Origin: Oreocharis arfaki
Taxonomy: Eukaryota; Chordata; Aves; Passeriformes; Paramythiidae
Direction of reading: 5' to 3'
Assembly (NCBI GenBank): GCA_013398015.1
Contig: VZRR01009797.1
Coordinates: forward strand, 62,166-126,165
Length of the DNA stretch: 64,000 nt
Of this stretch, positions 1 through 13,800 are shown one piece after another; within the stretch, counting starts at the first letter, position 1, and each line of letters opens with the position of its first letter. The notes under the pieces were generated by a model. It searched no databases. It worked only from the letters and a program-made list of their open reading frames with translations, and had not been told where the DNA came from. Position numbers and translations under genes: made by a program.

Positions 1-3000
1 CTTTGACAGTTACAATCAGAGTGAAAATATCCTTCCAATCCAGAAAAGTCTTTCCTCACATATAGGCTTCTACTGTTCTGTAATTGCAACTGCTAAATAT
101 GAGCACTTCAAACAAATACTCGAGAGAGACACAAATTCTTCCCTGGAACCTTTTAAAATTCAGAATATAGATGGCACATACCTGGGAGAATGCAACCAAG
201 AGAGGTGATTGAAACAGAGTTGCCCTACAAAGGCCAGTGAAATCCAAAGTAAAGTAGACTGTGGAGGCAGGTAGTCTATAAGGGCCCCTTGTTTCCACTG
301 GTGCCTGGGGGAATTGTGGGGTGTATTTGTGAGGAAAGGGAGTGAGTGGAGGAAGAGTGCCATTCTCTTTGGGGGAATCTGGCAGGTATTGTGCTCCCAT
401 TAGTCCTCATCATGGTGATATGTGTTACGAGAGGGTACAGAAAGGAGAAGGGAATGCGCTGACAATAAGGGAGTTTTCAAAAAATGTTGGAAATAGTTAC
501 TGCAACTGCTTTTGTGGCATCAAATCTTGTTCTTTTTAAGGTGGGTGAAGGAGGACAATTGAGTTTAAGCTACAAAAGCCAGCTACTTAGGCAATGGTGG
601 TCCCAGAAACTGAATCCTGGCTATCTGAGGGACAACCCCAGGAGCTGGGGAACAGCTGGCTGTGGGAGGTCTCTCAGTGCCTTACAGGAACCTGGAGCCT
701 GAACTCCCTTTGAATTAAATCAGACTGTGCAGTGAAGCCAAGAGACTGGTGATCCTACCAAGCTTTGTCTTAAGGTACTGGGATGCCTCGGTTCTTAACT
801 GCATCTGTTTAGCACAAAGCTTTAGGTGTTTTCATCCTGCTTGAGCAACCCCTACAAATTAGCTTTTTGGAACATGGAACCCTGTTGGACTGTGTAAACA
901 AGCCACGTTCAGCTGAAAACAAAGCCCAGCTACAGTTTCAATTTCTGTAAATTATACAAGGATATAAATGATGAGTACATCACTAAGCTAGACCAGAGGC
1001 TGATTCATTCATATACTGATTCATGCATGATTTATCTTCAGGCCTCCAGACAGAAAAAAGTTAAAGTTGTTACACTAAGCCATAGAACTTGAAAGTGGTG
1101 GTTGAGGACGAAAAATTATTCTCTGGTGGAAGAGTGGCAGATGAAACTGTGGTTTGTGCAATAACCCTTTTAAAATAATTTCAATCACTTTAAATGCTTC
1201 TTAGCTATGTGTGACCAAAGTAGAAAAAATAATAAGCTTAATATATAGAGGAAATTCACTTGATATTTTATTACTTTAATGCTATGTGTTTGTTCAATGA
1301 CTTTCTTCCTCACTGCCTCAAAAAGAAAAAACCAGAAAAAGATACTTTTTTTGTTTAAAAAAATATATATGTAACAGAAGTAATAATAAAAAAATCATTC
1401 GCATGGTCTGGGAGTGTTACCAAGGACCTTTGGTACAATCCCATTAGAGGTTTTAGATGGAAAAGTGGGAAAACCAGGGAAAGAAGGTGTTCAAGCTTCC
1501 TAAAAACAAGAAACAAAAGAAAGGAGAAGGAAAATATATCTATCCCTTGCAATCTTCAGCCAATCAGGGTGCAGGAATGACATACAATTTTCTTCAGTGT
1601 GTGGGTGAGTAAACCATAATTCTTCACTCCCATTGTCTTTGATGATAAAATGTAGCTATATGAAGGGCTTTTTCTTTTCTTGTTTTTTAATCTCTTGAGA
1701 AGCTTTCAAGAAACAAAATACCGCATGAACAGACAACATAGAGGCAGTTTCTTGTGTCATGAACTGTTTATCTGTAAGCTTGAACACAAATAAATCCAGC
1801 TTACATAAAAGCAAGCCACATAGTGTATCTGCTGCTGATCCTTTCAGCTTTTGTTTTAATTAGCTGGTGCAGATGCTGAGCACACGGTTTGCTGCTTGTT
1901 TTTAAGGATGCCTTAGTCATCTGCCATTTTTGCACTTTTTTGATCGGCTGCTGCTAAGGGCAAGGAAAGCCCTGTAGTGGTTGTACATAAGAAAACTAAC
2001 TCCAATATAATGCTGTGGAAAGCCATTCTTTTATCTAGCTTCAACTTTTCCACCCCCATGCCATTAAGTTCTTTACCTTGGCTGAAAGTTTTAACTAAAT
2101 CATTATTAATATCTACTTTCATGTACACAGTTTTCCCTTCATAGGTTGGCTCTCAGTGTAACTCTCTTCCAGAATAATACACCTCTGGTTGTACTAGCCC
2201 AGCATGGAAAGGTGTAATGTCAAACAGTCGCTCAAATTGTAAGCAATTTACAAAGTTTTACTGTCAAAACTGAATCATTGATGAAATTTATTTCATATAT
2301 TCCTTCTCCAGAGGAAGAAAAGGAGTAAACCTACATTTAAAATAGGAAACTATATCACTCTGCTCCCTCCCCCCATCTTTTATTTTAATTTTTCTTTTTG
2401 TAATCTGATAAAAGCTGAGAAAATAGGGCTGAACTTGTTTGGGAAGTGCACATGGACCTTCCAGTCTCTGCTGCCCCAAGGAACAAAGCAGTCTCACAAA
2501 CATTGTCTTTGTTAATGTTTGAAATAGAGGTCTCTCGTGGCAGTTTATATAATTTTTTTTTCTTAAAAGACGGGAACAGCTTTTCAGAATGCCAGCTGTC
2601 CACTCTGAATGCATGTACAGATTTTTGATAGACAAGGAACACAACATGTCTTTTCATTTAACCTAGCAAATGTGTATAAACAGACTATGTGCCTAGAGTG
2701 GTTCAGTTTCATCACTCTCGTGAATGGTAGAAGCGACACAGTGGCAGCCTTTCCTTTCTCGGCAGCGTGGCTTCCAGACGTAGGTGTCTGTAAACACTCT
2801 TGGAAACCATCTCTGTATTTTTAATGATACAAAGGAATATATCAGCCTCCCAAAACATGAGATAAAGTTAACTAAGAATATCCCCAATTAGCCTTTTTCC
2901 TCAATTTACAGAAGAAAAAAAATCAGCTCAATCCCGTAGTCAGCGGTTTTGCAAATTTCTCATAATTAGAAAAAGAAAAGAAAATGCCTGAAGAGCAAAA

Positions 3001-5197
3001 AAATCTGAACACCAAACCTTTGATCCTGGATTTGAAGCTAATCTGTGCAATTAGCAGTGGTTTAGTCACAAAGGAAAGAGTCACAGGAAGAAAGGATGGA
3101 ACACTGCACAAAAAAGTGATCGAGTAGGACTGAGAAAATGATGCTTAAATCATTTACAAGGTCATACAACTCTTTCCTCAAGAGTAAACAAAACACATGA
3201 AAAAAAAGAGAAATAAAGGAGAACAGCATCAAACAAACACAGGAACACTTCTAAACAATTCCCTCCAGGTTACCTCACCCCAGAGGCAAAATTTAATGCC
3301 ATCACATCTGGGAGGCTGTGCTCAAACAAGGAGCTTCCCAGTGTGAAGGAGCCATTATAGGGATATCAATATGGCTTCAAGCTGTTTTTTGGCTTCATAT
3401 GAGACATTAGTTACAGCCCAAGAGAGTATTTGATGGCTATTTGATAATGCACATTCCCACAGCCAAGAAGAATGTTTTTGGTCTGGCAGACCCAATGCAG
3501 CCCTAGATGCTGCCACAGAAGGAGGCAGTTTAATATGTTTTCTCTGGCGGGCCATAAACACCCATGTGAAGAGAAACCCATGTGTAATGGGCCATAGGTA
3601 TCAATAACTTTCAATAAATTCAATATCAAAATCAATAATTTTCTTATGCTGACAGAGGGCTTACAGAGACAAAATCAGAGTCTTTTGCAAGAATCAAAAA
3701 TACAAAACCAAAAAAGATGTTTGACTAGCAAATATCCTTAGGCAAGTTACAGTCCTCTGACACCTTGAACCAATCAACATTGCTTAGCTGATTACTCACA
3801 CTAAGCTCACTGGCAGTTTCTTGCCATTTACACAAAGGGTGTAGCAAATTCTTTGACTGTGGATCGTCATTTGGGAATTTCCTACCTGGAGAACTCCACC
3901 ATGTTGTACTGGCTTTGCAACCCTGCTGCCAGCAGCAAAACACAGCTCCACATTACTAGACATGATCAGGCAGCAGGGAATGGCTTGAAATATATCCAAA
4001 AGTGCCCATGTGGGGATACCTTTGCCATAATGGTCTTGTTCAAAATGCTTCCTGTGAAAAAAAGGTGTGTCTGAGGTGGCATATAGCGAGAGGAGGATAC
4101 CAGATTTTCATGATCCATGCTGGGTGAAGGGTAGACAGAGCTTTGTGCTGAGGCTGCTGCTGGGTTGGCAGAGCACCTTTCCTTCGTTGACAGCAAAGCT
4201 CAGTCCGTCACATTTCTGATGCCAACATCTTTCTTCCAATACTCCACAGCTTACCAGCAAAGGCTCTGTGATCCCCTCTGCAGTGCTGTGAAACCAATGA
4301 ATCTCCCAGCATTAGATTTTCTGACAGTTCTCTGCTGCTACTGAAACGAGGATTGACTTTTCTGGCAGAGGTTATGGGATGCATGGAGTGGCAGGGGATA
4401 GACTCCAGGTTTCCAGAGGCAAGTTAGGGTGCCCAGAGATGAGAATCTGCAGATGAATCCAAACTGCTCAAAGCACATTTAGGTATCTACACGCAGTTCA
4501 GCTAAAGGATTGAAGTGTGCTTCCCATGGCACCATGCTGGTGAAACCATAGAGGCTCAAGGTTAAGAGGGCTTTTTATGCATTCTGCACATTTAAAAATG
4601 GATGAAAAAGATGACATATAAGATTTCCCATATATTTAATCATAACTCGGAACTTCCTGGCATTAAAAATTATTTTTGAAGAACTGGACCAATTTGAACT
4701 AAGCTTTTTGCCACTGTGTTACTTATTTGTGCTCTCTGATGCATTACAGCTCATTGAAATTTGTTACTTACAGTATTAATCACTGTAGGAAATCTAAAAT
4801 AATATTTGGGGTGTCTTTGCATTTTTTTGTTTTCTTGTTTTGTATTTAAATTGGTTTTCTTAATGTTTTTTTGTTTGTTTTCTCCCACAATTTCTTTAAT
4901 TAAAATTTCAGTTTTAACTCTACACAGGATTAAAAGTGCATTTTCCAGTTGCAAAGAGAAGCAATGAATTTTTCTTGACTTACCCATCAGGCCCACTGTA
5001 TTACTTCTCAAATGAGGCAATATGGAACCTCAATAAGGCTTTTTAGGATGGCTTCAACAAACCATGGAGTGGTTCTCAGCTTTCTGAAAAGTAAACAGCT
5101 TGAGCAGAGGAACTGACTGAATCAGGCACAGATTTACCTGATTCATTTATGCATGGGCATATCTTGGCTAGAGCTGGAGAGGTTGTGCATGGTGAAG
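1..5197. other. Unassigned AT-rich non-coding stretch
   Basis: I see no gene, RNA gene or recognisable mobile element here. The sequence is AT-rich with short A and T runs, for example around 1320-1380. The longest open frame is about 119 codons on the minus strand at 2288-2647; it resembles no protein family I know and is of a length expected by chance. Old, highly diverged repeats could be present below what can be recognised by eye. Confidence 0.6.
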
Positions 5198-5333
5198 TGT
5201 TCGAAAAATGTGTGGATGTGGCATCTGGGGATATGGTTTAGTGATAACATGACAGTGATGGGTAAACAGTTGGGCTTGATGACTTTAGAGGTCTTTTCCA
5301 ATCTTAACAATTCCATGCTTCCATGATTCTATG
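5198..5333 (+). mobile_element. CR1 LINE, 3'-end fragment
   Basis: A short remnant of a CR1 non-LTR retroposon lies in sense orientation. Only the 3' untranslated end is present. It shows the family's usual order: a TGTGGATGTGGCA block, an ATGGTTTAGTG block, then GGGCTTGATGACTTTAGAGG followed by GTCTTTTCCAA. It closes with CCATGATTCTATG, a decayed form of the terminal octamer repeat. CR1 copies are usually truncated at the 5' end, and this one is far shorter than the roughly 4.5-kb full element, so it encodes nothing. The left border is approximate and may reach a further 20 bases upstream. Confidence 0.85.
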
Positions 5334-8300
5334 TAGTAATTCTTTTCTGAATCAACGCTTTCCTTGCTGTGGCACCCAGGAGTGGTAGCAGAGACTCCCT
5401 GGTGCTCTGAATCTTAACATAATCTCACTCATCACCTCTGTTCCTTTGTCACCTCCCAGGAAGTAAAAGGTGCATGGACTGCACTGGCTGCTAATATGTG
5501 CTTGGTTATTGACCAAATGTTCAGGGTGCAGTTTGTTGCCTCTTTTGAACAGTTTAGGCTTTCTGTAGTTGGGTCAGACTGGCAGCATTGTCTGAAATGA
5601 GAAGGAAAACAATGTTTTCATTGCAAGCTGTGGTCATAGCCAGCAGGATACTCTGCATTGTTCTGAGGCAAGTGATGCAGCCAGGGAATAACATATGCTA
5701 TCTTTTCTGCTCTGCACCTGCAGAGATTATTTTCTCCATTAGGTCTGAAGTTTCATGGCAGGGGAATCAATGACAACAAAACCAAAGGTTTTGAATATTT
5801 GATTTTACCTTTTCCCCCTGATTGTGTTTATTTAGTTGATAGACAACAAACAACATAAAGCAACAGAACGGGGACAGAGCAGTTATCAGGAAAAATTGAA
5901 AACCTGCTGTCTACTTCCTTTTTCTACTTCTACTTACTTTTGTGCCTTTGGCACAAAAACCAGTGCAGAGTAGAGTCAGGTGTAAGCTGAGATGCTATGT
6001 CATAGCAGAAGGATATATTTTATATTTTGTTAATGTATATGATGAGAAGGTGCAAAGAAAGCCTTTTCATCTTTGGGGAAAGAAATCGCATAAAAATGGG
6101 AAGTCAGTGAAGAGGGTAGGGTGTCATCTCATTTCACATGTGAATACTTGGCATGCTTTAGAAGGAAAATCTACAAAGATGAACTTTAGTTATGGACTAA
6201 TCTCCAAAGGAAAAAAAAAGATCCTTATCTAGGGACAGTCTGAAGAGACTCTTAATTTGGGTGCTCTGAATCTTGCACTGGGGAAGTCAGTCTCTCCGCT
6301 GGCAAAGGAGAAAGCCCAGCAGGACTAGTTCCGTGTGCCTGAAGCCAGCCTTTGGGAAGAGTTAGCCTGCATTTCTGGGCACATACACATTAAACAGTAG
6401 TTGGTGCCTATGTCAAAGCCTGTACAGTTTGTTGTGCATTTCAGCAGCGTTTGCATTTAAGGTATGTAAATAATGTTGTCAGAACCATGAACCAAGAACA
6501 CTTCCTAGAAATACAGTGGAGAACATGATTCTGGCATAGCCCTTTATTTTTAAGTTTGGTGAGTGAGATTTTTTTTTCTTTTCTATTTTAAAACAGCTTC
6601 CAAACAGTAACTCATGCCAGGAAAAACAGAGCCATTCTCTCAATGACAACAATGCTCATTGTGTTTTCTGTAACAGATGCCAGGTTTTTATCACCAGGAC
6701 AGACATTAACCCCCTTGGTATCATTCTGAAAGGAAGCATCCGTGCACCCCACTGACTTCTATTCCCTGTGGGGCATCATTATGCCTCCTACCTTTAAAGC
6801 TTTGTGCGTATTTCCTTGCCCAATACATCAAGAAGATCTGCTGAGCTGACCTTATTTTTTTTCCTCTCCTTTTGAAAGGTAGAATTTGTGCTTTCTGGTT
6901 TCCCATCAAACTTGTGTAATAAAAAAATCCAGAACTACATCTTGGGGTTTTTTTTATTTTTTTTCTTTTCCCCTCTAAACAAAAGGAAATCATTTTGATA
7001 AACAAGCTTTAAAAAGCTTTCTTTTTACTGGACAAAAATCACCAGACCTTGTCCACAAAGCATACATTTTTCCACAGAAGTATCTACTCAAGTGATATCT
7101 CTTCCAGTTAATGGATTTCAGCATGTGGAAATCTGAGAACAGCAATTATATACTTATGGCATGGAAAGACTCACTGGAAGTGCTCCTGAAATCCCTTCGG
7201 TGTTTAAGATACTGCAGTCACACAGTCTCAGAGATGTTCAAGGAAAGTGTCTGCTGGTAATTCCCCAAGCACGACGATGGAGAAGAGAGGCTGATCCTCC
7301 AGCTGCCAGTGGTTTTCAAGTGACATGGATGTCCTCCACTGACGGCATATTTCTCTGTGTATTTTGCAGTAGTGCTTGTACCTGTAGAAGCCATTCTGAA
7401 AATATTGCAATGACCAGTTTATGCAGCTGCTACTGCTTCTCTGAATGGGATTGTGCCACGGTTTTAAGCCCAGCTGGAAATGAAGCACCATGCAGCCTTC
7501 TGACATGCAAAATTGTTAGACAACACTGCTAATTTACTCAAGAGTAGCTTGTGTAAGACTATGGTCAGGTATCGTTACAAGGAGCAAACTGTTGTCATTA
7601 GTTACTATTATTACTCTGTCCTCATATAGTGCCTTAATTTCTGTTGCAAAACGATGGATCAGACCTATCTGGGTTATTGGTGGTTTTGAAAGGAAATATC
7701 TAACAGCGTGACTTTTGAATAAAATTATTTAATTACGCCACCCTTTTTTATGAGGAGTAAAGAGGTAAAAATGGATGCCATGGAGGCATATCAAATGGAA
7801 TCTTCATCTTGCACTTGTGCAAAAACCAAAAATACACGGAAAAGAAAAATGGATGAAACTGAAACCTATTCTTCCAACCACACAAGAACAAAACCAAATG
7901 CAACATTGGGAACTCACAGTTGCAGAGTATTACTGAAAAGAAGTAATCAGTAGGATTCAGAAAAGAAGGCTCAGGAATAAAAATATCATTTGCAGTCGCA
8001 CTGGGTAGGTTAACAATTATCTGTCCTCATACTTCAATATATGGGAGCTGATTATCAGCTAGAAAAAATTTAAATTTCCCCTCAAGCAGTAATATTACAC
8101 AAGTGTCAAGTACACTATAGGGAATTTAATGTTTTCCTCTGGAACATCTGCCATAGAGCATTGCCTGAGAAAGGATATGGAACCAGGCAGATCACCAGAC
8201 TATTACAGTGGCAATAAGTCCCAAAATAATTTTAGCATGATTACATATAAAACTGCTTTGCAAACACTTGGGATGAGATGGGCCAGATATGGATGTGAAT

Positions 8301-10233
8301 GTGCACTGTGGTGTGGATGTTTAAAAGTGCTCAAGAGGTTACTTTGGAGGACTATATGTAATTTAATTTTAATTTTCCTTTTTTTCTACAATTAATTAGA
8401 AGATATTTTAAGCTTTTTTCAGGCATACAAAAGGACATTTGTCTGCCAGATTAATATAAAAATTCAGATATGCTATCTCAGCTGTCCTTATCTTAAGGAG
8501 AAAAAGGAAAGATTTTAGGAAAGAATAATTAAATGAGCATTAAAATAACATAGCTACTGATTTTCCATAAATCTATTGATATTGTTACTATTGCTCTTAT
8601 TATTTCTACTTAGACAGATTGATAGCAGCTTTTATCATCCTTCTAAGTGTCCTATCAAATTCTGGTGTGTGGAGCAAAGCTGATAAGAGATGACAAATGC
8701 CACCCCTGGGATCTTCGTGTATTATTATATTTATGCATGGTTGTTCACTGACAGTCAGTCACAGAGAGCTGGAAAATAGTTTTATTGTTCTGTTGGGGCA
8801 GCTGCTGTTCTTCTGCCATCAGCAGAGTAGACAAGGATGCACCTGCCATTGTGCGAGAAATTTAAATTTAATTTCTTGCAATTTTAAAACTGCACTGGCG
8901 TGCAAAGAGGCCATCATCAGGGGATCCAGAGGCCAATGAAAGGGAAAAAAAAAAGGAGAGAGTAGATGAACTGCATCCTTGGAAACTAATGCTGAGATAT
9001 GAAGCAGGAGACGCACAAGACAGCATGCAGGGACTTAGTAGATAAACAGATCTCTGATTGTGACTGGTGGGAAAGCACAAAATAGTTCACTAACTTTGTC
9101 TTGTCTCAAGGACCTTTCACTGACTCTCACCCTGGCAGGTGGGAGCTTCCTGCCTCCTCGTGAGAGAGGTGTATGTCAAGAGCAACTTCCTGCCTTGGCG
9201 ACAGTGCTGAGCAAGAAAGGTCTGCAACAGCTTTTCTTCCCGCCATAAACCTCTTCCCACATTCAGCCTCCTTCACTGTTGCTCCTCTACTTAAGGAACA
9301 GAAAGCAATTATGATTTTTACACTTTCTGCTCCTGTCTGTACTGTGGGCCCAGGTTGCCTTCTGTTACTAAGATCTTTCGCTTGGATAGGACATGCTTTG
9401 AGAACAGCTGTGACCACGGATCATTTGGCAACATCTATCAATATCTATCTTTTCACTTCATTCTTCCAACAGCTCTTGTTCATTTTTTCTCCTTGCTTTT
9501 CTCTTTTATTTTTGCCCAGATGCAGTGAAGAAATCATCAAAATATGACACACATATCCTCAAGGCTCAGCAGCCATGGGACAAACAAAAAGATCCTGAAG
9601 CATATTTATTAGAAAACAAAACAAAAAAACCCCAAACCAAACCCAAATTCATATGATGGACAATGCATGTCAATGCATGTCAATTAATGTATTGACAACT
9701 CTGGTTCCATTTTCCTTCCACGCTTGCACTGACTTTATGGATAGTCATTTATTTAAGTGGACTTATAAATGAACTGCAAAGACATTTCAGGGAAATGAAT
9801 ACAGCAACAATTTAAAACCAAGTTTGTAATTGGTATAAGACATTTAGCAGAAAGGTGCTATGTGCACTGTGCTGAAGAACTTTACTCATTTAATTGGTTA
9901 AAAAATAAGAAGCTGGGCTCTTTATCTGTCTCTATATTCGAAATTAGGAAACGGTCATGTAAGATAGTGTGGTTAGCTTCTTATGAAGTTAGGAGCTAAA
10001 ATTATATTGCCCACTATTTAGGCTGAGTCCTTGCTTGACTATGTGTAAGCAAGGCTGATCTCAATTTTTTTTTTTTTTTACTCTATTACAACATAGATCA
10101 TTAGCTCTATCTATAATCTGCATTGTGATTATTTGTTAATAACGTTTTTCAGCCATCAGCAGCTGTACATAATTGTATGTCTTGGGTGGGTATGCCAGAC
10201 AAATTACACTACCTAGTAACTGGTTTTGTGCAC
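5334..10233. other. Unassigned non-coding stretch
   Basis: No gene is recognised. Open frames reach 123-124 codons at 7161-7532 and 9173-9547 (plus strand), but neither looks like a known protein. The only structures seen are homopolymer runs, such as 15 T at 10065-10079, and the small 10-bp tandem repeat listed separately. Confidence 0.55.
9661..9690. repeat. Three tandem 10-bp units
   Basis: Two perfect copies of CAATGCATGT are followed by a third copy with two changes (CAATTAATGT). An A- and C-rich stretch (9611-9650) lies just upstream and could be the tail of an unrecognised retroposed sequence, but nothing else supports that. Confidence 0.6.
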
Positions 10234-10365
10234 AGTCTGGTTGTTTCTGCTTAACCCCAGCTGGCAACAAGCACCGTGCAGTCACTTGCTCACTCTTCCC
10301 TCGGTGGGGTGGGGTAGAAAATCAGAAAAGTAAGTGAGAAAACTCGTGAGTTGAGATCAAGACAG

Positions 10366-10371
10366 TTTAAT
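10366..10371 (-). terminator. ATTAAA polyadenylation signal of the LTR
   Basis: The plus strand reads TTTAAT, so the minus strand reads ATTAAA, a common variant of the polyadenylation hexamer. It lies about 190 bp downstream of the LTR TATA box, as expected for the end of the R region. Use in vivo is not known. Confidence 0.5.
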
Positions 10372-10560
10372 AGGTAAAGAAAAAAACCACACACACAAGC
10401 CAAACAAAATAAGAAATTCATTCACCACCTCCCAGAGGCAGGCAGGTGTTCAGCCACCTGCAGGAAGGCAGGGCTTTATCACACCTAACTGTGACTTGGG
10501 AAGATAAATCCCATCACTCTGAATGTCCCCCCCATTGCTCCTTCTTCACCCTTCTTCAGC

Positions 10561-10568
10561 TTTATATA
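10561..10568 (-). promoter_or_regulatory. TATA box of the LTR promoter
   Basis: The minus strand reads TATATAAA within CAGTATATAAAGC, near the middle of the LTR, where the U3 promoter is expected. It would drive transcription toward lower coordinates. Whether it still works cannot be told from sequence. Confidence 0.5.
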
Positions 10569-10824
10569 CTGAACATGGAATATCCTTTTGGTCAGTGGGA
10601 TCAGCTGTCCTGGCTGTGTCTCCACCCAGCTCCTTGAGCACCCCCAGCCTCCTCTCAGGTGGGGTGGTGTGAGGGGCAGAAAGGACCTTGACACTGCAAG
10701 AACTGCTCAGCAATAACAGAAACATGCCTGTGTAATCAGCATTGGTTCCAGCACAGATCCAAAACACAGCCGCATACCAGCTGCTATGGAGAAAATTAGC
10801 TCTACCCCAGCCAAAACCAGCCCA

Positions 10825-13800
10825 CTTGTGTAATGTAAGCACCATGTCTTGAACTTAAACAGATTCTGAATAGTTACATGTCACCCAGATGCATTTATGG
10901 AAAGGTGAAGGACTGATACTATATTTTAAGCACTGAATATATTTTAGGGAGGGGCTGAAGAGTAGCATTCGAAGGTGAATATTTTCCCTCCAAGAAGAAT
11001 TTCCCAACTCTTGGGATAGGAAGGCTCAAGGGACCAAGTAATTCTAAAAATATAAAATGTGTGAATTCACGGGAAGGCACTGGAATGTCTCTCTTCCCAG
11101 AAAATTGGGCAACACATTAAGTGACAGCTTATTAAGACTATTTGAATACTGTGTTGCTGCCCGATAGGTTTTAGGCCAGATTTTCCTTTGCCACTTTAGC
11201 TGTCTCATTTCATTACTGCAATGCTTGAGATATAAGTGCCAACTTGGTTGTGGCAGCCTGAATTAGACATCTGGCTATCCTATACTGGTATCAGAGACCT
11301 GTGCGGGGACAAAGGCTGATTCAGAGTCTTGAGGTGAGTACTGTTTAGCTACTGCACTGGGAAACTTCCTCCTGGTGCCTATGCAAACCAAGCTGCCTGT
11401 CAGCCCGTTGGAAACTCCATGTGCAAAGCTGTGAGTGACTGAAAAGCCCACAACTTTTGCATCAGTTTGTTCAAGAAAAAGAATGTTCTAAAGGACAGGT
11501 GTCAAAGGACCTTTTTCCGGGAAACAGTATGGTGGCACGTGTGAGGAGGGGAGATCTTGCAGGCTGGCCTTCATGACAAGACTGCCAGTTCTTGCAGGTG
11601 GTTTTCTTCTAACAGAATCTACTTAGTCCTATATCTTACATATATCTTTTCTCCCTCATCGTCCCTTAAACAGGGCATTCCCACAGGACTTGTGCTGCTG
11701 TTGTGCACAAATCTGATTCCCCCACTACTCAAGAGTTGTCATTTTTGTTCACACTTTCCCTACCTCCACCTGTTGGATAATCCTCCAAATGAACAGATAG
11801 AGGCACTCAGACTATGAATGATAAATTATGCTGGAAACCAGCAAGGTTCCTAATATTCTACACGGAGCTGTGGAACCGAGGCTCAGCGACAGGTGATCAG
11901 TGATGAAAAACGTGTCAACTGTTTTGAGATGCAGATTGTCTTGTCAGGTGAGATGAAGAATTAAAACCACTCTATTTTTCCCCTTCTCTCTAAGTACATT
12001 AACAGCTTCAGGCCTTTCTTTCTGCCTAAAGCCACCCCAGGGTGCAACACTCTGAGATGCCACAAACACCTGCATCTCTTGAAAATCCTTGTAATTTCGA
12101 GAGTCTTCTGGGAAGATACCATTGTAGGTAGATTACCTCATTCTGACAAAAGGCTGGACGTCAGAGATTTTCTGAGAATATGGAATTTACACATATATTT
12201 TTTAAGGTGAATGAAAATTGCCCGTGGCTGGGGGAAGGATGATCAGCAGATCTTCTGGTTACAAATTTGATTTTCATTTGTGCTTTGCAACTCTTTGCTT
12301 TTTCTTTTTACTTATTTCCTATGAATATGGAGCAGTACCTTGAACTTAAATAAGATATTTCTAACGTCTCCAAGATCAACATGTATGCATTTAAGCTTTT
12401 TTCATGAATCAGAGCAAACTGCTGGAAGGAACATGCTATCTCTTTCTACAGTTGTTGGTTTTCTGTCACAATGGAGTTTTCGCCTTTGGCTTACGTTAGA
12501 TAAAGCCATACAAACATCTGTCAAAGGAAGTTCATACGAGAAATACAATGCACACAAGCATGTAGATTTTTGCATTTGTCTTCATCAGACAAGAAGGTTT
12601 TAATACTAAAGAAAAAAACACATTGGAAAGTTACCTAAGCCAGATAAAATATTTTATCTGAACTCTGCTATGGAGAGATACTTTACGAAACAAAAGGTGG
12701 CCGCTGAAAGGTAAAATATGCAGTAATGGGTTTGTTGGATCTGGACAGTGTATTTAAACCATGCCTTGACTACAAACAGCATCCTGGTTTGGGCGAAGGT
12801 ATGACTGGAAAAGTTTGCTTGAAAAAGGATAAAATTCATCACTTTCTGAAAACAAAGAAACTTTCCAATTTTTTATAGGACCATTTCCAGCCCCCAACTG
12901 AACAGCAACCAACAGCTGTCAGAGGGCACCCTGGGTGAAGCAGAGATGTACTGCTGAGGTGGTGGGCTGTTGTCATTGACCTCTACATTTATTTCTGTGC
13001 TTCAAAGAGCACAAAGTTAGGCCTGCTGTTTGCAAGCAGAAAAAGGCTACACACAAAGGAACTTTCTAGTCAGTGTGGGGGAGTTGTACAGGGCAGCTTC
13101 AAATCACTTCTGGGGCATTCTCAGTTGCACTCACAAGTGGCATGTGTTGAGCTTGCAGCACTGGCTTTCAAAAGCCAGTCACCTTCTGGAAGGTCTTCAG
13201 CTTCCATGACTTCTAGAGCAGGGAAATGCCAGAACATCCAGAAAGATGCAGATACTGCTTTTTGAGAAATGTGGTAATGTTAAATGACTAAACAACAAAA
13301 GAATGGGTTCTCCATTGAATAGAATTTATCTTTATTTGAAGAAAATATTTTTCTGACAAAATAAACATGCTGAACAAAATGGGCAAATGTACCAGGAAAA
13401 TGGGCTCCTTAAAATAAAGTCTTAATATTCATAGCAAAATAATATTGAAGGCAAAACACTGTTTCTGTTAAAATCCAGCTACTTTCTGAATATACTTCAT
13501 AATTTTTTGACAACATGCAGTATCCCTAGTGTCCCTTAATATCTCTAAAGTGATACTAAAAAAAAAAATAAAAAGGTGATTTGAGTTGAGCAGAAGTGTT
13601 TGTAAAGGGAAAACATGTTCTGCTGATCAACCGTAGCTACCATAAAGCCCCTCTCATTTCTCTGAGTCCTCTGCAGTAATGTAGCCTTTTTGGAAATCCT
13701 GAGGAGGCAATATGTATTCCTGCAGAGAAACAGCCATTTTTTCAAAGACTCATTCTTAGAAGAGAGGTACTTGGAGTGTTTAGGCTTGTAGCCTGTACCA

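Larger units (their letters stand above)
10234..10824 (-). mobile_element. Solo LTR of an avian endogenous retrovirus
   Basis: This is a stand-alone long terminal repeat of about 590 bp, read on the minus strand. Its minus-strand start (TGGGCTGGTTTTGGCTGGGG) and its far end, a GGGGTTAAGC-type block, match from memory an LTR family that is abundant in bird genomes. Inside, in the order expected for U3-R-U5, are a TATA box (10568-10561) and an ATTAAA polyadenylation signal (10371-10366). No gag, pol or env sequence and no second LTR are seen nearby, so it is most simply a solo LTR left by recombination between two LTRs. TTGTG occurs just outside each end (10226-10230 and 10826-10830) and may be the target-site duplication, although the outermost LTR bases are eroded. 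I do not assign a family name. Confidence 0.85.
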
